Assembly (NCBI RefSeq): GCF_009792795.1
Contig: NZ_VKHQ01000004.1
Span: 616,659 to 680,658, forward strand
Origin: Cognatiluteimonas profundi
GTDB taxonomy: Bacteria > Pseudomonadota > Gammaproteobacteria > Xanthomonadales > Xanthomonadaceae
Length of the DNA: 64,000 nucleotides
Reading direction: 5' to 3'
The notes under the pieces are model-generated. The model worked only from the letters and a program-made list of their open reading frames with translations. It ran no database searches and was not told where the DNA came from. A program made the position numbers and the translations under genes. Of the stretch, positions 32,924 through 42,861 are shown one piece after another; within the stretch, counting starts at the first letter, position 1; each line of letters starts with the position of its first letter.

Positions 32924-33261
32924 TCGCGGCCAGCTTCATGAACGAGCCGCTGGCGTGGCTGGCCTGGACCGGCCTGCACGCCAGTCCCTGGAAGCTCATC
33001 GGCTGGGCCGGGGCCCTGATGTTCAGCGGCCGCTGGTTCGTGCAGATCATCGCCTCGCGCCGCCACGGCAAGCCGGTGGTGCCGCGCGTGTTCTGGTACA
33101 TGAGCATCGTCGGCAGCCTGATGACCCTGGCGTACTTCGTGTTCGGCAAGAACGACTCGGTCGGGGTCCTGCAGAACCTGTTCCCGGCCTTCACCGCCGG
33201 CTACAGCCTGTACCTGGACATCAAGCACCGCGGCTGGCACCGGGACCGGGCGGGGCACTAG
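32920..33261 (+). CDS. LAB_N (lipid A biosynthesis N-terminal) domain membrane protein
   Basis: 113 residues from a GTG at 32920 in the GTGA junction with the glycosyltransferase; an ATG at 32938 is an alternative (107 residues). Three short hydrophobic segments (WKLIGWAGALMFSGRWFVQII, VFWYMSIVGSLMTLAYFVF, NLFPAFTAGYSLYLDI) with the motif SxRWFVQxxASxRxGKxVVPxxFWYxS identify the LAB_N domain, found N-terminally in some lipid A enzymes and alone here. Its small, multi-pass form is like small flippase or anchor subunits. Function inferred only. Confidence 0.82.
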   Translation: MIAASFMNEPLAWLAWTGLHASPWKLIGWAGALMFSGRWFVQIIASRRHGKPVVPRVFWYMSIVGSLMTLAYFVFGKNDSVGVLQNLFPAFTAGYSLYLDIKHRGWHRDRAGH

Positions 33262-33306
33262 CCCGCAGACCCGGGCGTTACCGGGATTCGCCTGCCAAGG
33301 TCATAG

Positions 33307-33425
33307 CCCCTCTCCCGCTTGCGGGAGAGGGGTTGGGGTGAGGGCACGGCTGTTCAGCAGACCAGGAGAAGAGCGCCCTCATCCGCCCTTCGGCACACCT
33401 TCTCCCGCAAGCGGGAGCAGGGATC
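33307..33425. repeat. Pair of REP-type palindromes, head to head
   Basis: The first unit has a 12-bp perfect stem CCCCTCTCCCGC/GCGGGAGAGGGG (33307-33332) followed by TTGGGGTGAGGG. The second, in inverse orientation, contains CCCTCATCCGCCCTTCGG and then CTCCCGC/GCGGGAG (33402-33417). Together they form a REPIN-like doublet in the 369-bp spacer between the LAB_N gene and rpmB. The rest of the spacer holds the rpmB promoter and leader. Confidence 0.75.
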
Positions 33426-33441
33426 AGCATGGCCCAAGCGT

Positions 33442-33470
33442 TTGATTCCACTCCAATCTGCCCGCATAAT
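33442..33470 (+). promoter_or_regulatory. Sigma-70 promoter of rpmB-rpmG
   Basis: TTGATT (33442-33447), 17-bp spacer, CATAAT (33465-33470): near-consensus elements with ideal spacing, unusual in so GC-rich a background. Transcription would start near 33477, giving a leader of about 150 bases before rpmB. Confidence 0.7.
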
Positions 33471-33630
33471 GCGCGGCTCGCTGCGTCCGGCCCTGGGTCC
33501 GGACCGTTCCCGGAAGCGCGATTCCGGCCGGTTCGAGCAGCGAATCCACGCCCGTACCGCGCGCCAATGCACCGGCGGGGCCGCCGTTTCCCTGGCCAAG
33601 GGCGACAAAAAACCAATTCGAGGTGCGTCA

Positions 33631-33867
33631 ATGTCCCGCGTATGCCAAGTGTCCGGCAAGCGCGTGCAGACCGGCAACAACGTCTCGCACGCCAACAACA
33701 AGACCCGTCGTCGTTTCCTGCCCAACCTGCACGAGCGCCGCTTCTGGGTCGCCAGCGAGAACCGCTGGATCAAGCTGAGGGTTTCCGCGCACGCGTTGCG
33801 CACCATCGACAAGAACGGCATCGACGGCGTTCTGGCCGAACTCCGCGCTCGCGGCGAAAAGGTCTGA
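33631..33867 (+). CDS. rpmB: 50S ribosomal protein L28
   Basis: 78 residues, full length for L28: [39 protein letters not shown] is the conserved beginning. The ATG at 33631 gives this start; the upstream open frame is leader. The gene precedes rpmG by 10 bp, the standard L28-L33 operon. The about 150-base leader could carry autoregulation, but I see no named motif. Confidence 0.98.
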   Translation: MSRVCQVSGKRVQTGNNVSHANNKTRRRFLPNLHERRFWVASENRWIKLRVSAHALRTIDKNGIDGVLAELRARGEKV

Positions 33868-33877
33868 GGAGGACGAC

Positions 33878-34042
33878 ATGGCAACCAAGCGCGACAAGAT
33901 CCGCCTGATCTCTTCGGCCGGTACCGGTCATTTCTACACCACCGACAAGAACAAGAAGAACACGCCCAACAAGATGGAGGTCAGCAAGTACGACCCCGTC
34001 GTGCGCAAGCATGTGCTCTACAAGGAAGGCAAGATCAAGTAG
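33878..34042 (+). CDS. rpmG: 50S ribosomal protein L33
   Basis: 54 residues ([20 protein letters not shown] ... KEGKIK). It is the cysteine-free (C-minus) form: the positions of the zinc ligands in C-plus L33 are occupied by other residues, so it needs no zinc. It has a strong AGGAGG-like site upstream (GAGGAGGACGAC) and a terminator 24 bp after the stop. Confidence 0.97.
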   Translation: MATKRDKIRLISSAGTGHFYTTDKNKKNTPNKMEVSKYDPVVRKHVLYKEGKIK

Positions 34043-34065
34043 GCCTTCCGGCTTGTCGACCACGG

Positions 34066-34091
34066 AAAGCCCGCCGCAAGGCGGGCTTTTT
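34066..34091 (+). terminator. Terminator of rpmB-rpmG
   Basis: AAAGCCCGCC / GGCGGGCTTT with a four-base loop (GCAA) and a T-run, 24 bp after rpmG. Confidence 0.9.
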
Positions 34092-34180
34092 CGTTGCCGC
34101 GGCCCGGGGCTGACTTCCTGCACCTTGCACGCTCGTGGCCCGACGCTATGGTGGCGGCTGGTTTTCCTCCGGTCATGCCC

Positions 34181-36271
34181 ATGCAAACCCTGCGATCCGC
34201 GTTGCTGCTGGCGATGGTCTGTGCCTGCGGCGCATGCCAACCCGAAACGTCCGCACCGGTGGCGAAGGCGCCTGCCGCCGCTCCTGCCGCGACCCCGACC
34301 TCCGGCGTGGACCCGGCCGGCATCGACCATGGCGTGCAGCCAGGCGACGACTTCGACGGCTATGCCAACGGCGCATGGCGCAGCAAGGCGGTGATTCCGG
34401 ATGACCGGTCCAGCACCGGCGTGTTCTTCCAGGTGTTCCAGAAGGCCGAGAAGCGCAATGCCGACCTGATCCAGGGCCTGGCATCGAGCCATCCGGCGGC
34501 GGGCACCGATGCGGCGCGCATCGCCGGCTACTACACCGCCTTCATGGACCAGGCCGGGATCGAGCAGCGCGGCCTCGCGCCGCTGCAGCCCGAACTCGAC
34601 ACAATCGCGGCGATCGCCAGCACCACCGACCTCGCCCGCGTGCTCGGCGAAGGCCTGCGCGCCGACGTGGATCCGCTCAACGCCACCAACTATTCCACCG
34701 AGCAGCTGTTCGGCCTGTTCGTGGCGCAGGGACTGGACGATCCGCAGCACAACATGCCCTACCTGCTGCAGGGCGGGCTGGGCATGCCCAACCGCGATTA
34801 CTACCTCTCGTCGGATCCGGCGATGGTCGCGATCCGCGACAAGTACAAGGCGTATGTCGCGGCCATGCTCAAGCAGGCCGGCATCGCCGACCCCGACGCC
34901 AAGGCTGCGTCGATCTACGCGCTCGAGGAGAAGATCGCCAGGGCGCAGGCCTCGATCGTCGAGACCGAGGACGTGCACAAGGCCAACAATCCGTGGCCGA
35001 TGGCGGACTTCGCGAAACAGGCGCCGGGCCTGGACTGGGCGACGTACTTCAAGGCCGCGGGCCTGGATGCGCAGCCGGTCGTCGACGCCTGGCAGCCAGC
35101 CGCGATCACCAGGCTGTCGGCGCTGACCGCGAGCCAGCCGCTGGCGACGTGGAAGGACTGGCTGGCGTTCCATGCGCTCAACCGCAATGCGTCGGTACTG
35201 CCGAAAGCCTTCGACGACCTGTCGTTCGGCTTCTATGGCACCGCGCTCACCGGCACGCCGAAGCAGCGCGACCGCTGGAAGCGCGCGCTGTCGGCCGTCA
35301 ACGGCGCACTCGGCGATGCCGTGGGCAAGCTCTATGTGCAGAAGTACTTCCCGGCGTCGTCGCGCGCGCAGGTGCAGCAGATGGTGTCCAACCTGCTCGC
35401 CGTGTTCCCCGAGCGCATCGACAAGCTCGACTGGATGAGCGCGGACACCAAGGCCAAGGCGAAGGCCAAGGTCGCCGCGACCGAGGTCGGCGTCGGTTAT
35501 CCCGATACGTGGCGCGATTACTCCGCGCTGGACATCCGCGCCGACGACGCACTGGGCAATGCCGGGCGCGCGCGCCTGGCCGAATACCACCACCAGCTCG
35601 CCAAGCTCGGTGCCGCGGTCGATCGCAAGGAATGGTGGATGACGCCGCAGACCGTCAACGCGGTCAACCTGCCGCTGCAGAATGCGCTGAATTTCCCCGC
35701 GGCGATCCTCGAGCCGCCGTTCTTCGATCCGGCCGCCGACGCCGCCGCCAACTACGGCTCGATCGGCGCGACCATCGGCCACGAGATCAGCCACAGCTTC
35801 GACAACACCGGCGCGGAGTTCGATGCGCAGGGACGCCTGGCGAACTGGTGGACGCCGGCCGACGCCGCGCATTTCAAGGCTGCCGGTGCCAGGCTCATCG
35901 CGCAGTACAGCGCGTACGAGGCATTGCCCGGGCTGCACCTCAACGGCGAGCAGACCCTGGGTGAGAACATCGCCGACCTTGCGGGTTTGTCGGTTGCGCA
36001 CGATGCCTACGTGAAGTCGCTGGGCGGCAAGCCCGCGCCGGTGATCGATGGGCTGACCGGCGACCAGCGCTTCTTCCTTGCGTTCGCGCAGAGCTGGCGC
36101 ACCAAGACCCGCGACGCCGCGCTGCGCGCGCAGATCGTCAGCGACGGCCATGCGCCGGGACGCTTCCGCGCGCAGACCGTGCGCAACATCGACGCCTGGT
36201 ACGACGCATTCGCGCCCAAGCCCGGCCAGGCGCTGTACCTGAAGCCGGATGACCGCGTCCGCATCTGGTGA
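34181..36271 (+). CDS. Zinc metallopeptidase family M13 (neprilysin/PepO-like), lipoprotein
   Basis: 696 residues. The leader MQTLRSALLLAMVCACGAC has a lipobox-like CACGAC, so it is probably a periplasmic lipoprotein. The catalytic site is IGHEISHSFDNTG (H534, E535, H538) and the third zinc ligand sits in GENIADLAG (E595); both match M13 peptidases. The substrate-pocket motif NAVNLPLQNALNFPAAIL precedes it. Two starts, 34175 and 34181, are two codons apart; the frame is open further up without signal character. It would cleave short peptides, as in the paralogous PepO proteins of xanthomonads. Confidence 0.93.
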   Translation: MQTLRSALLLAMVCACGACQPETSAPVAKAPAAAPAATPTSGVDPAGIDHGVQPGDDFDGYANGAWRSKAVIPDDRSSTGVFFQVFQKAEKRNADLIQGLASSHPAAGTDAARIAGYYTAFMDQAGIEQRGLAPLQPELDTIAAIASTTDLARVLGEGLRADVDPLNATNYSTEQLFGLFVAQGLDDPQHNMPYLLQGGLGMPNRDYYLSSDPAMVAIRDKYKAYVAAMLKQAGIADPDAKAASIYALEEKIARAQASIVETEDVHKANNPWPMADFAKQAPGLDWATYFKAAGLDAQPVVDAWQPAAITRLSALTASQPLATWKDWLAFHALNRNASVLPKAFDDLSFGFYGTALTGTPKQRDRWKRALSAVNGALGDAVGKLYVQKYFPASSRAQVQQMVSNLLAVFPERIDKLDWMSADTKAKAKAKVAATEVGVGYPDTWRDYSALDIRADDALGNAGRARLAEYHHQLAKLGAAVDRKEWWMTPQTVNAVNLPLQNALNFPAAILEPPFFDPAADAAANYGSIGATIGHEISHSFDNTGAEFDAQGRLANWWTPADAAHFKAAGARLIAQYSAYEALPGLHLNGEQTLGENIADLAGLSVAHDAYVKSLGGKPAPVIDGLTGDQRFFLAFAQSWRTKTRDAALRAQIVSDGHAPGRFRAQTVRNIDAWYDAFAPKPGQALYLKPDDRVRIW

Positions 36272-36303
36272 AGCAAGAGGCCCGCTCGGTCCAACGTGAT
36301 GTC

Positions 36304-36336
36304 GTAGCCCGGGTCAGCGCAGCGCACCCGGGGGCC
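36304..36336. repeat. REP-like palindrome after the M13 gene
   Basis: GTAGCCCGGGT ... ACCCGGG with an inner CAGCGCAGCGC repeat: a short imperfect palindrome of the kind often found between genes in pseudomonads and xanthomonads. It lies between the converging peptidase and acs genes and may act as transcript end. Confidence 0.55.
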
Positions 36337-36389
36337 GTTTCCGCGGATGCGGCCCGCGGCCTTGTCCGGGCTGCGGACTGACAGCGCCG

Positions 36390-38351
<1,962 letters not shown>

Positions 38352-38473
38352 CTGGGTTCCTTGCGATCTGCCCGGCTCCAGTGTGCATCAGCCTCGTCCC
38401 CGGGACGCGATGGGGGCGTCAACCACTGCGGGATGCGCGCCTGACTGGCGCACGTCCCGCACACCGGATGACT

Positions 38474-38890
38474 CTACGGACGCGAGAGGTGCGCGATCGC
38501 AGCCGTCGCGGCATCGCGATCGCCGTCGTCGAACGCAGTCACGGTGCAGGAGGCAACGGTGCCTGCGTCCAGGCAACGCACGTTGACGTCGACACCATCG
38601 GGATGACTGCGGGGACTGTAGAAACCCTTGATGCCGCAATGCCGGCAGAAGCGATGCACGGCGACACCGGTATTGAACCGGTAGTCGACCAGTTCGTCGG
38701 CGCCGGCCAGCAGCTGGAAATGCCGCGACGGCACGATCAGGTGCAGGAATCCGCCCATGCGGCAGATCGAGCAGTTGCACTCGAGGACCTGCAGCCGGGC
38801 CGGTGCACGGACGGAAAACCGCACGCGTCCGCAATGGCAGCCGCCGTGGTGCGTCACCAGCGCCGGCGCGGACATCGACGAGCCGGTCAT
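38474..38890 (-). CDS. GFA-family zinc protein (glutathione-dependent formaldehyde-activating fold)
   Basis: 138 residues. The Mss4-like fold is marked by HGGCHCGRVRF, LECNCSICRMGG and FCRHCGIKGFY, which supply the two zinc sites. The family is named for a formaldehyde-activating enzyme, but most members have no tested activity, so the name should not be read as function. Its start overlaps the stop of the next upstream gene by four bases. Confidence 0.87.
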   Translation of the reverse strand: MTGSSMSAPALVTHHGGCHCGRVRFSVRAPARLQVLECNCSICRMGGFLHLIVPSRHFQLLAGADELVDYRFNTGVAVHRFCRHCGIKGFYSPRSHPDGVDVNVRCLDAGTVASCTVTAFDDGDRDAATAAIAHLSRP

Positions 38891-39483
38891 CGCGGCTTGC
38901 GCGCGCGCGGCGGCTTATGGTCCTGCGACGTCGCGCGCTTGCCGCCCGCCGTGACGGATCCGGGCGGTGCTGACGTGGCAGCGGCGACGCCGGCTGCCGG
39001 CGCGCGGCCGGGAAAATCCGCGCGCAGGCTGTCGTCGATCTCGAGTGGGCGCCCCCAGCGCTCGTAACTGCCGACCAGGCCGCGCTTGAGGCGATGGAAG
39101 GGCTCCGAGCCCGGCTCGACACCGTAGCGCTGGGCGATGGCGCCCCAGCCCTGGGCATGGTCGCGCGTCCATGCGTCGGCAACGGCGCGACAGGGCTGGC
39201 CGGCCACCTGCGCCAGTGCGCAGGCGTAATACACGTCGCCCGGCGTCCAGTGCGCATCCAGCAGGCCGGTGACCAGCGCGCGCGGCGCACCGAGGTAGCG
39301 GGTCAATTCATCGACGAAGGCATCGGGGTAGCGATTGCCGTAGCGATTGACATCGTCCAGCGTGCGATCGACCCAGGCGTCCCCCGTGCGTGGATTCCAG
39401 GCCGCGGCCTGCTGGGCGATCGCGCCCGCCATGGCCGCAAGCAACAGCAGGAACAGCATGGTCGCGGCGGACAGTCGTCGCAT
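38887..39483 (-). CDS. Exported protein of unknown function
   Basis: 198 residues. Signal peptide (1-24, MRRLSAATMLFLLLLAAMAGAIAQ). The mature part has a small helical domain with the recurring text AWTRDHAQGWGAIAQRYGVEPGSEPFHRLKRG, followed by a low-complexity tail rich in A, P, K and R. No family recognised with certainty. It is coupled to the GFA gene by a 4-bp overlap; the ATG at 39483 was preferred over 39549 because it gives the signal peptide. Confidence 0.75.
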   Translation of the reverse strand: MRRLSAATMLFLLLLAAMAGAIAQQAAAWNPRTGDAWVDRTLDDVNRYGNRYPDAFVDELTRYLGAPRALVTGLLDAHWTPGDVYYACALAQVAGQPCRAVADAWTRDHAQGWGAIAQRYGVEPGSEPFHRLKRGLVGSYERWGRPLEIDDSLRADFPGRAPAAGVAAATSAPPGSVTAGGKRATSQDHKPPRARKPR

Positions 39484-39565
39484 GGTTCGCTCCGTCAACG
39501 CGTCGGCAGTGCGCCGATCATACAAAGCCCATGACGCCGCGCCACCCATCGCGCCCCGTCATTGC

Positions 39566-39985
39566 TCAGTTGCCGCTGGAGACCGCCACCGGAAACAAGG
39601 TCTCGTCGGTGGCATTGGGCAAGGGTTCGCCGTGGCTGCCGCATGCCTGCAAGCGGCCGCCGGGCAACAGCGCATAGACGCGCACGCTCGCGGTGTCGCC
39701 GTGCAGCCGCAGCAGGCCGGCGCTGCGTTCCCAGTCGCCGTGTTCGACGAAGCGCTCGCTGTTGCTGCCGGCGATGTAGTTCTCGGTGAGGGCATAGCGC
39801 CGCTTGCCGTTGGCCTGCTCCAGCACCAGGTCGACCTGGATGCCGTCGCAATCGGCACAGGCCACGATGCCCTGCCACGCGATGCGGTCGCCCGCCGCAG
39901 CCGTGACCGCCGGGCGTGGGGCCTGATCGCCACAGCTGGCGATGCACAGGGCCAGCAGGCAGGCCTGGACGATCGGCCGGCTCAT
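39566..39985 (-). CDS. NlpE-N-like lipoprotein
   Basis: 139 residues. Lipoprotein signal (MSRPIVQACLLALCIASCGD, lipobox IASC). The mature protein reads WQGIVACADCDGIQVDLVL, the CxxC-bearing motif of the NlpE N-terminal domain (copper-responsive lipoprotein of the Cpx system), and continues through the beta-barrel (YALTENYIAGSNSERFVEHGDWE). Only the N-terminal domain of NlpE is present. It may sense or bind copper at the outer membrane; no Cpx genes are adjacent. Confidence 0.82.
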   Translation of the reverse strand: MSRPIVQACLLALCIASCGDQAPRPAVTAAAGDRIAWQGIVACADCDGIQVDLVLEQANGKRRYALTENYIAGSNSERFVEHGDWERSAGLLRLHGDTASVRVYALLPGGRLQACGSHGEPLPNATDETLFPVAVSSGN

Positions 39986-40107
39986 CGATGCGCGTCTCGT
40001 TTCCGGAGATCCACGCAGTCCAGCATGGCGATGTGCACGCGGCCGTGACAGGCGCGGGTCCAGCTTGATCGCGGGAAATTCAATCGCGGGAAACCAGGGG
40101 AAACACC

Positions 40108-40311
40108 ATGCCGTCCACGTCGCCGCCCGCACCAACCGCCTTGCCATCCACCCGGCGCCGTCGCTGGTGGATCGGCGTGTCGATCGCCGTTGTCGTGCTG
40201 GGCCTGTACGCCGCTGCGTTGACATGGACCACGCGGCGGCTGGAAATCGACATCCAGAAAAGCATCCGCGCCGTGCCCGTGGCCGGCGCGACCCATCGCG
40301 AGAACGACTGA
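40108..40311 (+). CDS. Small single-pass membrane protein
   Basis: 67 residues: a proline/threonine-rich cytoplasmic leader ending in four arginines (TRRRRWW), one membrane helix (WIGVSIAVVVLGLYAAALTW) and a short charged tail. The positive-inside rule gives an N-in orientation. GGGGAAACACC precedes the ATG. No family recognised; it is divergent from the NlpE-like gene. Confidence 0.6.
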   Translation: MPSTSPPAPTALPSTRRRRWWIGVSIAVVVLGLYAAALTWTTRRLEIDIQKSIRAVPVAGATHREND

Positions 40312-40332
40312 CCAGCGATCGCCGGATGGCAC

Positions 40333-40353
40333 AACGGCGCCATCGGCGCCGTT
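40333..40353. terminator. Hairpin between converging genes
   Basis: AACGGCGCC / GGCGCCGTT, a 9-bp perfect stem with loop ATC, 22 bp after the small membrane-protein stop and 38 bp before the stop of the opposing gene. No long T-run follows, so its action is uncertain. Confidence 0.45.
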
Positions 40354-40390
40354 GCGTGGGAAACGGTCGGGCAGCAGCCCGCACGATCAA

Positions 40391-40861
40391 TCAATCGTCA
40401 TCGTCGTCACGCTCACCGCGACCCCGCCACTCGTGCTCGCGGTCGTCGCGGTCACGCCGATGCTGCTCGCCGGACCAGCCGTGGCGGCGATCGCTGCCGG
40501 GGCCATTGCGATAGTAGCCATAGGCATTGCCGTACGGAGGCGCGCCGCGATAGCCGCGACGTGATTGGTATCGTCCGTCGCCGTCGCGATCATCGTCGCG
40601 ATTTCCGTTGCGATAGGCGTACGGGACCTGGCGGTAGTAGATCGGACGTCCATACGCGTCGCGACCGACAACCAGGCGATCGCCCGGGCCGTCATTGCCG
40701 TAACGGTAATAGGGCGTGCCGCCGTTGAACACGACGTCGGCGACGTCGACCAGCACCCGGGCGAGGCTGTCCTGGGCCTGCGCGGGCGCTGGCGCCATCG
40801 CAGCGAAGCCCAGGCCGGCGGCGAGCAGTGCCGGGGCAAACCATCGAGTCAGGATCTGCAT
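40391..40861 (-). CDS. Exported low-complexity protein rich in Tyr, Arg, Gly and Asp
   Basis: 156 residues. Signal peptide to about residue 29 (…AMAPAPAQAQ). Then a short motif GGTPYYRYGNDGPGDRLVVGRDAYGRPIYYRQVP, followed by repeats of RGYR/GAPPYGNAYGYYRNG and a terminal acidic and basic run (RDRDDREHEWRGRGERDDDDD). Highly charged and probably unfolded; likely secreted or periplasmic. No activity can be assigned. Confidence 0.72.
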   Translation of the reverse strand: MQILTRWFAPALLAAGLGFAAMAPAPAQAQDSLARVLVDVADVVFNGGTPYYRYGNDGPGDRLVVGRDAYGRPIYYRQVPYAYRNGNRDDDRDGDGRYQSRRGYRGAPPYGNAYGYYRNGPGSDRRHGWSGEQHRRDRDDREHEWRGRGERDDDDD

Positions 40862-41058
40862 GCGCGTTCTCCAGTCGCCGCATCATTGCGGGTACGACGC
40901 CAAGATGCCCGCGCCGTGGTGAACCTGTTTCTAACCCCGCTACGGCATCGACATCGCGTCAATCCCGCATTCATCCTTGAGCCCGCCTGTCGCCGCAAAC
41001 GAAACGGCGACCCGAAGGTCGCCGTCCGTCATTGCAGGAGGCAGCGCGCAGGCGCGGC

Positions 41059-41523
41059 TTATTTCTTGTTCGGCGACATCTTGCCGTTCATGGCCAGGTA
41101 GGCCTTGTACTCGTCGGTGGACAGGGCGCCATCGGCGTTGGCGTCGGCCTTGTCGAAGACCTTGCTCAGGCTCTCGACGCTGGCGGTCTCGGCCTTGCTC
41201 AGGGTGCCGCTGCTGTCGGTGTCCAGTGCGGACCAGCTCACTTTCCTGGCGGACGAAGCAGGCGTTGCCGGAGTCGCTGGCGTGGCGGCGGTGGCGGCCA
41301 GGCCGTCAGTGGCCGGAGTCGCAGGCGTCGCAGGCGTTGCCGGAGTGGCTGCCATGGCGCCCGCAGCCTCGGTGGTTGTCGTCGTCGCTGCCGGCGTCGT
41401 CGCCTGTGCAGCCGCGTGTTCCTGCGCGGTCATGCTGGAATGCGCGCTCTGCGCGAAGGACAGCGGCGCGGCGAGGGCGGCGGTGATGGCGGTCAACAGG
41501 ATCAGGGACTGGCGGTTGTTCAT
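41059..41523 (-). CDS. EF-hand domain exported protein with ATP-repeat linker
   Basis: 154 residues. Signal peptide (1-24, cleavage near SFAQ). A linker of tandem ATPATPATP-type repeats spans about residues 55-88. The C-terminus holds two EF-hand loops (DTDSSGTLSKAE and DANADGALSTDE), which fit calcium binding. The ATG at 41523 gives MNNRQSLILLTAITAALAAPL. The repeats make slippage-type length variation likely. Confidence 0.83.
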   Translation of the reverse strand: MNNRQSLILLTAITAALAAPLSFAQSAHSSMTAQEHAAAQATTPAATTTTTEAAGAMAATPATPATPATPATDGLAATAATPATPATPASSARKVSWSALDTDSSGTLSKAETASVESLSKVFDKADANADGALSTDEYKAYLAMNGKMSPNKK

Positions 41524-41769
41524 CGTGGGAACTCCAGGGAAACGGGGAAGCACGATCCTTGCCGTGCCGGGGCAATGTGCCGCCCGGGCAGTGAACCGAA
41601 ACCCGGTTGCGATCCCCGCAGCAACGCAGCGTTAACCACCAGCGGTGAAAAAACCGCTAGGGCATCGGTGCAGCGCGAGCGCAGACGCCGACGCCATGCG
41701 GCCTCGATGCAGTGCCCTGCCGGATGGGTGGCTGAACACAACACAACGTTTACAAACACGTGCGTCCCA

Positions 41770-41958
41770 TCACGCGTCGTTTTCCGCACGCGCGGCGACC
41801 TCGACCTCACCATCGTCGGCAAACGTCAGCGTGAGGACGATCGGGCGACAGCACACCTGGCAATCCTCGATGTAGGACTGGTCGCCCGCGGAATCGTCGA
41901 CGACCACGTCGATGGTTTCGCCGCAGTAGGGGCACTGGATGTCGACGCTTGGCAGCAT
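41770..41958 (-). CDS. CPXCG-motif cysteine-rich protein
   Basis: 62 residues: MLPSVDIQCPYCGETIDVVVDDSAGDQSYIEDCQVCCRPIVLTLTF. Two cysteine pairs (CPYC and CQVC) form a presumed zinc ribbon; the family is small, cytoplasmic and functionally uncharacterised. A second start at 41973 (MRTTS) would add five residues and has a stronger ribosome-binding site (TTGGAG), but homologues typically begin at MLP. The adjacent 216-bp spacer to the EF-hand gene holds no gene. Confidence 0.85.
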   Translation of the reverse strand: MLPSVDIQCPYCGETIDVVVDDSAGDQSYIEDCQVCCRPIVLTLTFADDGEVEVAARAENDA

Positions 41959-42157
41959 GGATGTTGTCCTCATTGCGGTCTCCAACGAGACGGGTGCGTC
42001 CGTGCACCTGGCGTGAGTGCGTGCAATTCGCGCGCCGAGTGCGTGTTGCGCGGGAAGTTCCCCAGCCGCACGACCGCGGGGCAAGCATGGTTCATTGGGG
42101 AGTGACTACGGTGGCGGCGCCTGTTCGGGCATTGAAACAGACAAAAGGAAACAATCC

Positions 42158-42805
42158 ATGCGATCCATCCTGACCCTGACTCCCCTCGCCGTCGTTGCCG
42201 GAATGCTGGCGTTCGCCCCCGCGGCGTTCGCGCAGGACAGCAGCAGCGTGCCGGCGTCCGGCCGACACTTCTCCGTCGTTGGCGGCGTCGCCGCGCAGAA
42301 ATCGACCGGCAGCGGCACCATCAACGGGCAGCGCGTCGATTTCGGTGGCGAAGCCTCGCCCACGCTGAGCGCGAGCTACAACGTCAACGACAACATCGCG
42401 ATCGAAGCCTGGGGCGCCGGCAAGTCCGGCCATCGCGTGCGCACGGCTGCCGGCAAGGTGGCCAGCGTCGATTCGCAACCGATCGCGGTCAGCGGGCAAT
42501 ACCACTTCCGGACGGCTGAGAGCACCGTGCGGCCGTTCGTCGGCCTGGGATATTTCGAGTCCAACATCGACAACGAAAAGACGCAGGACGGCGCTGCGCT
42601 GGGCGGGCAGCGACTGGGCATGACGACCCCGAAGGGTCCGATGGCGACCGTTGGCGTCGACCTCAACCTCAGCCCGACCTGGTTTGCGCGCGCCGATGCG
42701 CGCTACCTGCACGGCGGCTCCAACATCGCACTGGATGGCGCCAAGGCCGGCGATGCCAACCTCGATCCGGTGGTGGTCGGGGTCGGGCTCGGTGCCCGCT
42801 TCTGA
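42158..42805 (+). CDS. ompW: OmpW-type outer-membrane porin
   Basis: 215 residues. Signal peptide ending AFAQ (about residue 24), then alternating beta strands of an eight-stranded barrel: NVNDNIAIEAWGAGKSG, QPIAVSGQYHFRTAESTVRPFVGLGYFES and the closing VVVGVGLGARF with C-terminal Phe. The motif RPFVGLGxxY and the length fit OmpW/AlkL, which pass small hydrophobic compounds. Its ATG has AAAGGAA upstream, and a hairpin terminator lies 32 bp after the stop. Confidence 0.88.
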   Translation: MRSILTLTPLAVVAGMLAFAPAAFAQDSSSVPASGRHFSVVGGVAAQKSTGSGTINGQRVDFGGEASPTLSASYNVNDNIAIEAWGAGKSGHRVRTAAGKVASVDSQPIAVSGQYHFRTAESTVRPFVGLGYFESNIDNEKTQDGAALGGQRLGMTTPKGPMATVGVDLNLSPTWFARADARYLHGGSNIALDGAKAGDANLDPVVVGVGLGARF

Positions 42806-42836
42806 TCCACGCAGCACCTTGATCCACGCAACATCG

Positions 42837-42861
42837 ACGGGGCCCCGGGTGGGCCCCGTTT
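42837..42861 (+). terminator. Terminator of ompW
   Basis: ACGGGGCCC / GGGCCCCGT with a five-base loop, followed by TTCCTT. It also marks the junction with the nei remnant: the glycosylase-like frame begins inside the right arm. Confidence 0.7.

Noticed and set aside
33770-36151. 793-residue minus-strand frame opposite rpmG and the M13 peptidase
   Set aside because: Shadow frame with no family motif, overlapping genes with intact motifs.
40108-40311. Toxin-antitoxin or type I toxin reading of the small membrane protein
   Set aside because: Single hydrophobic helix fits, but there is no antitoxin frame or antisense RNA promoter in evidence, so it is listed only as an unknown membrane protein.
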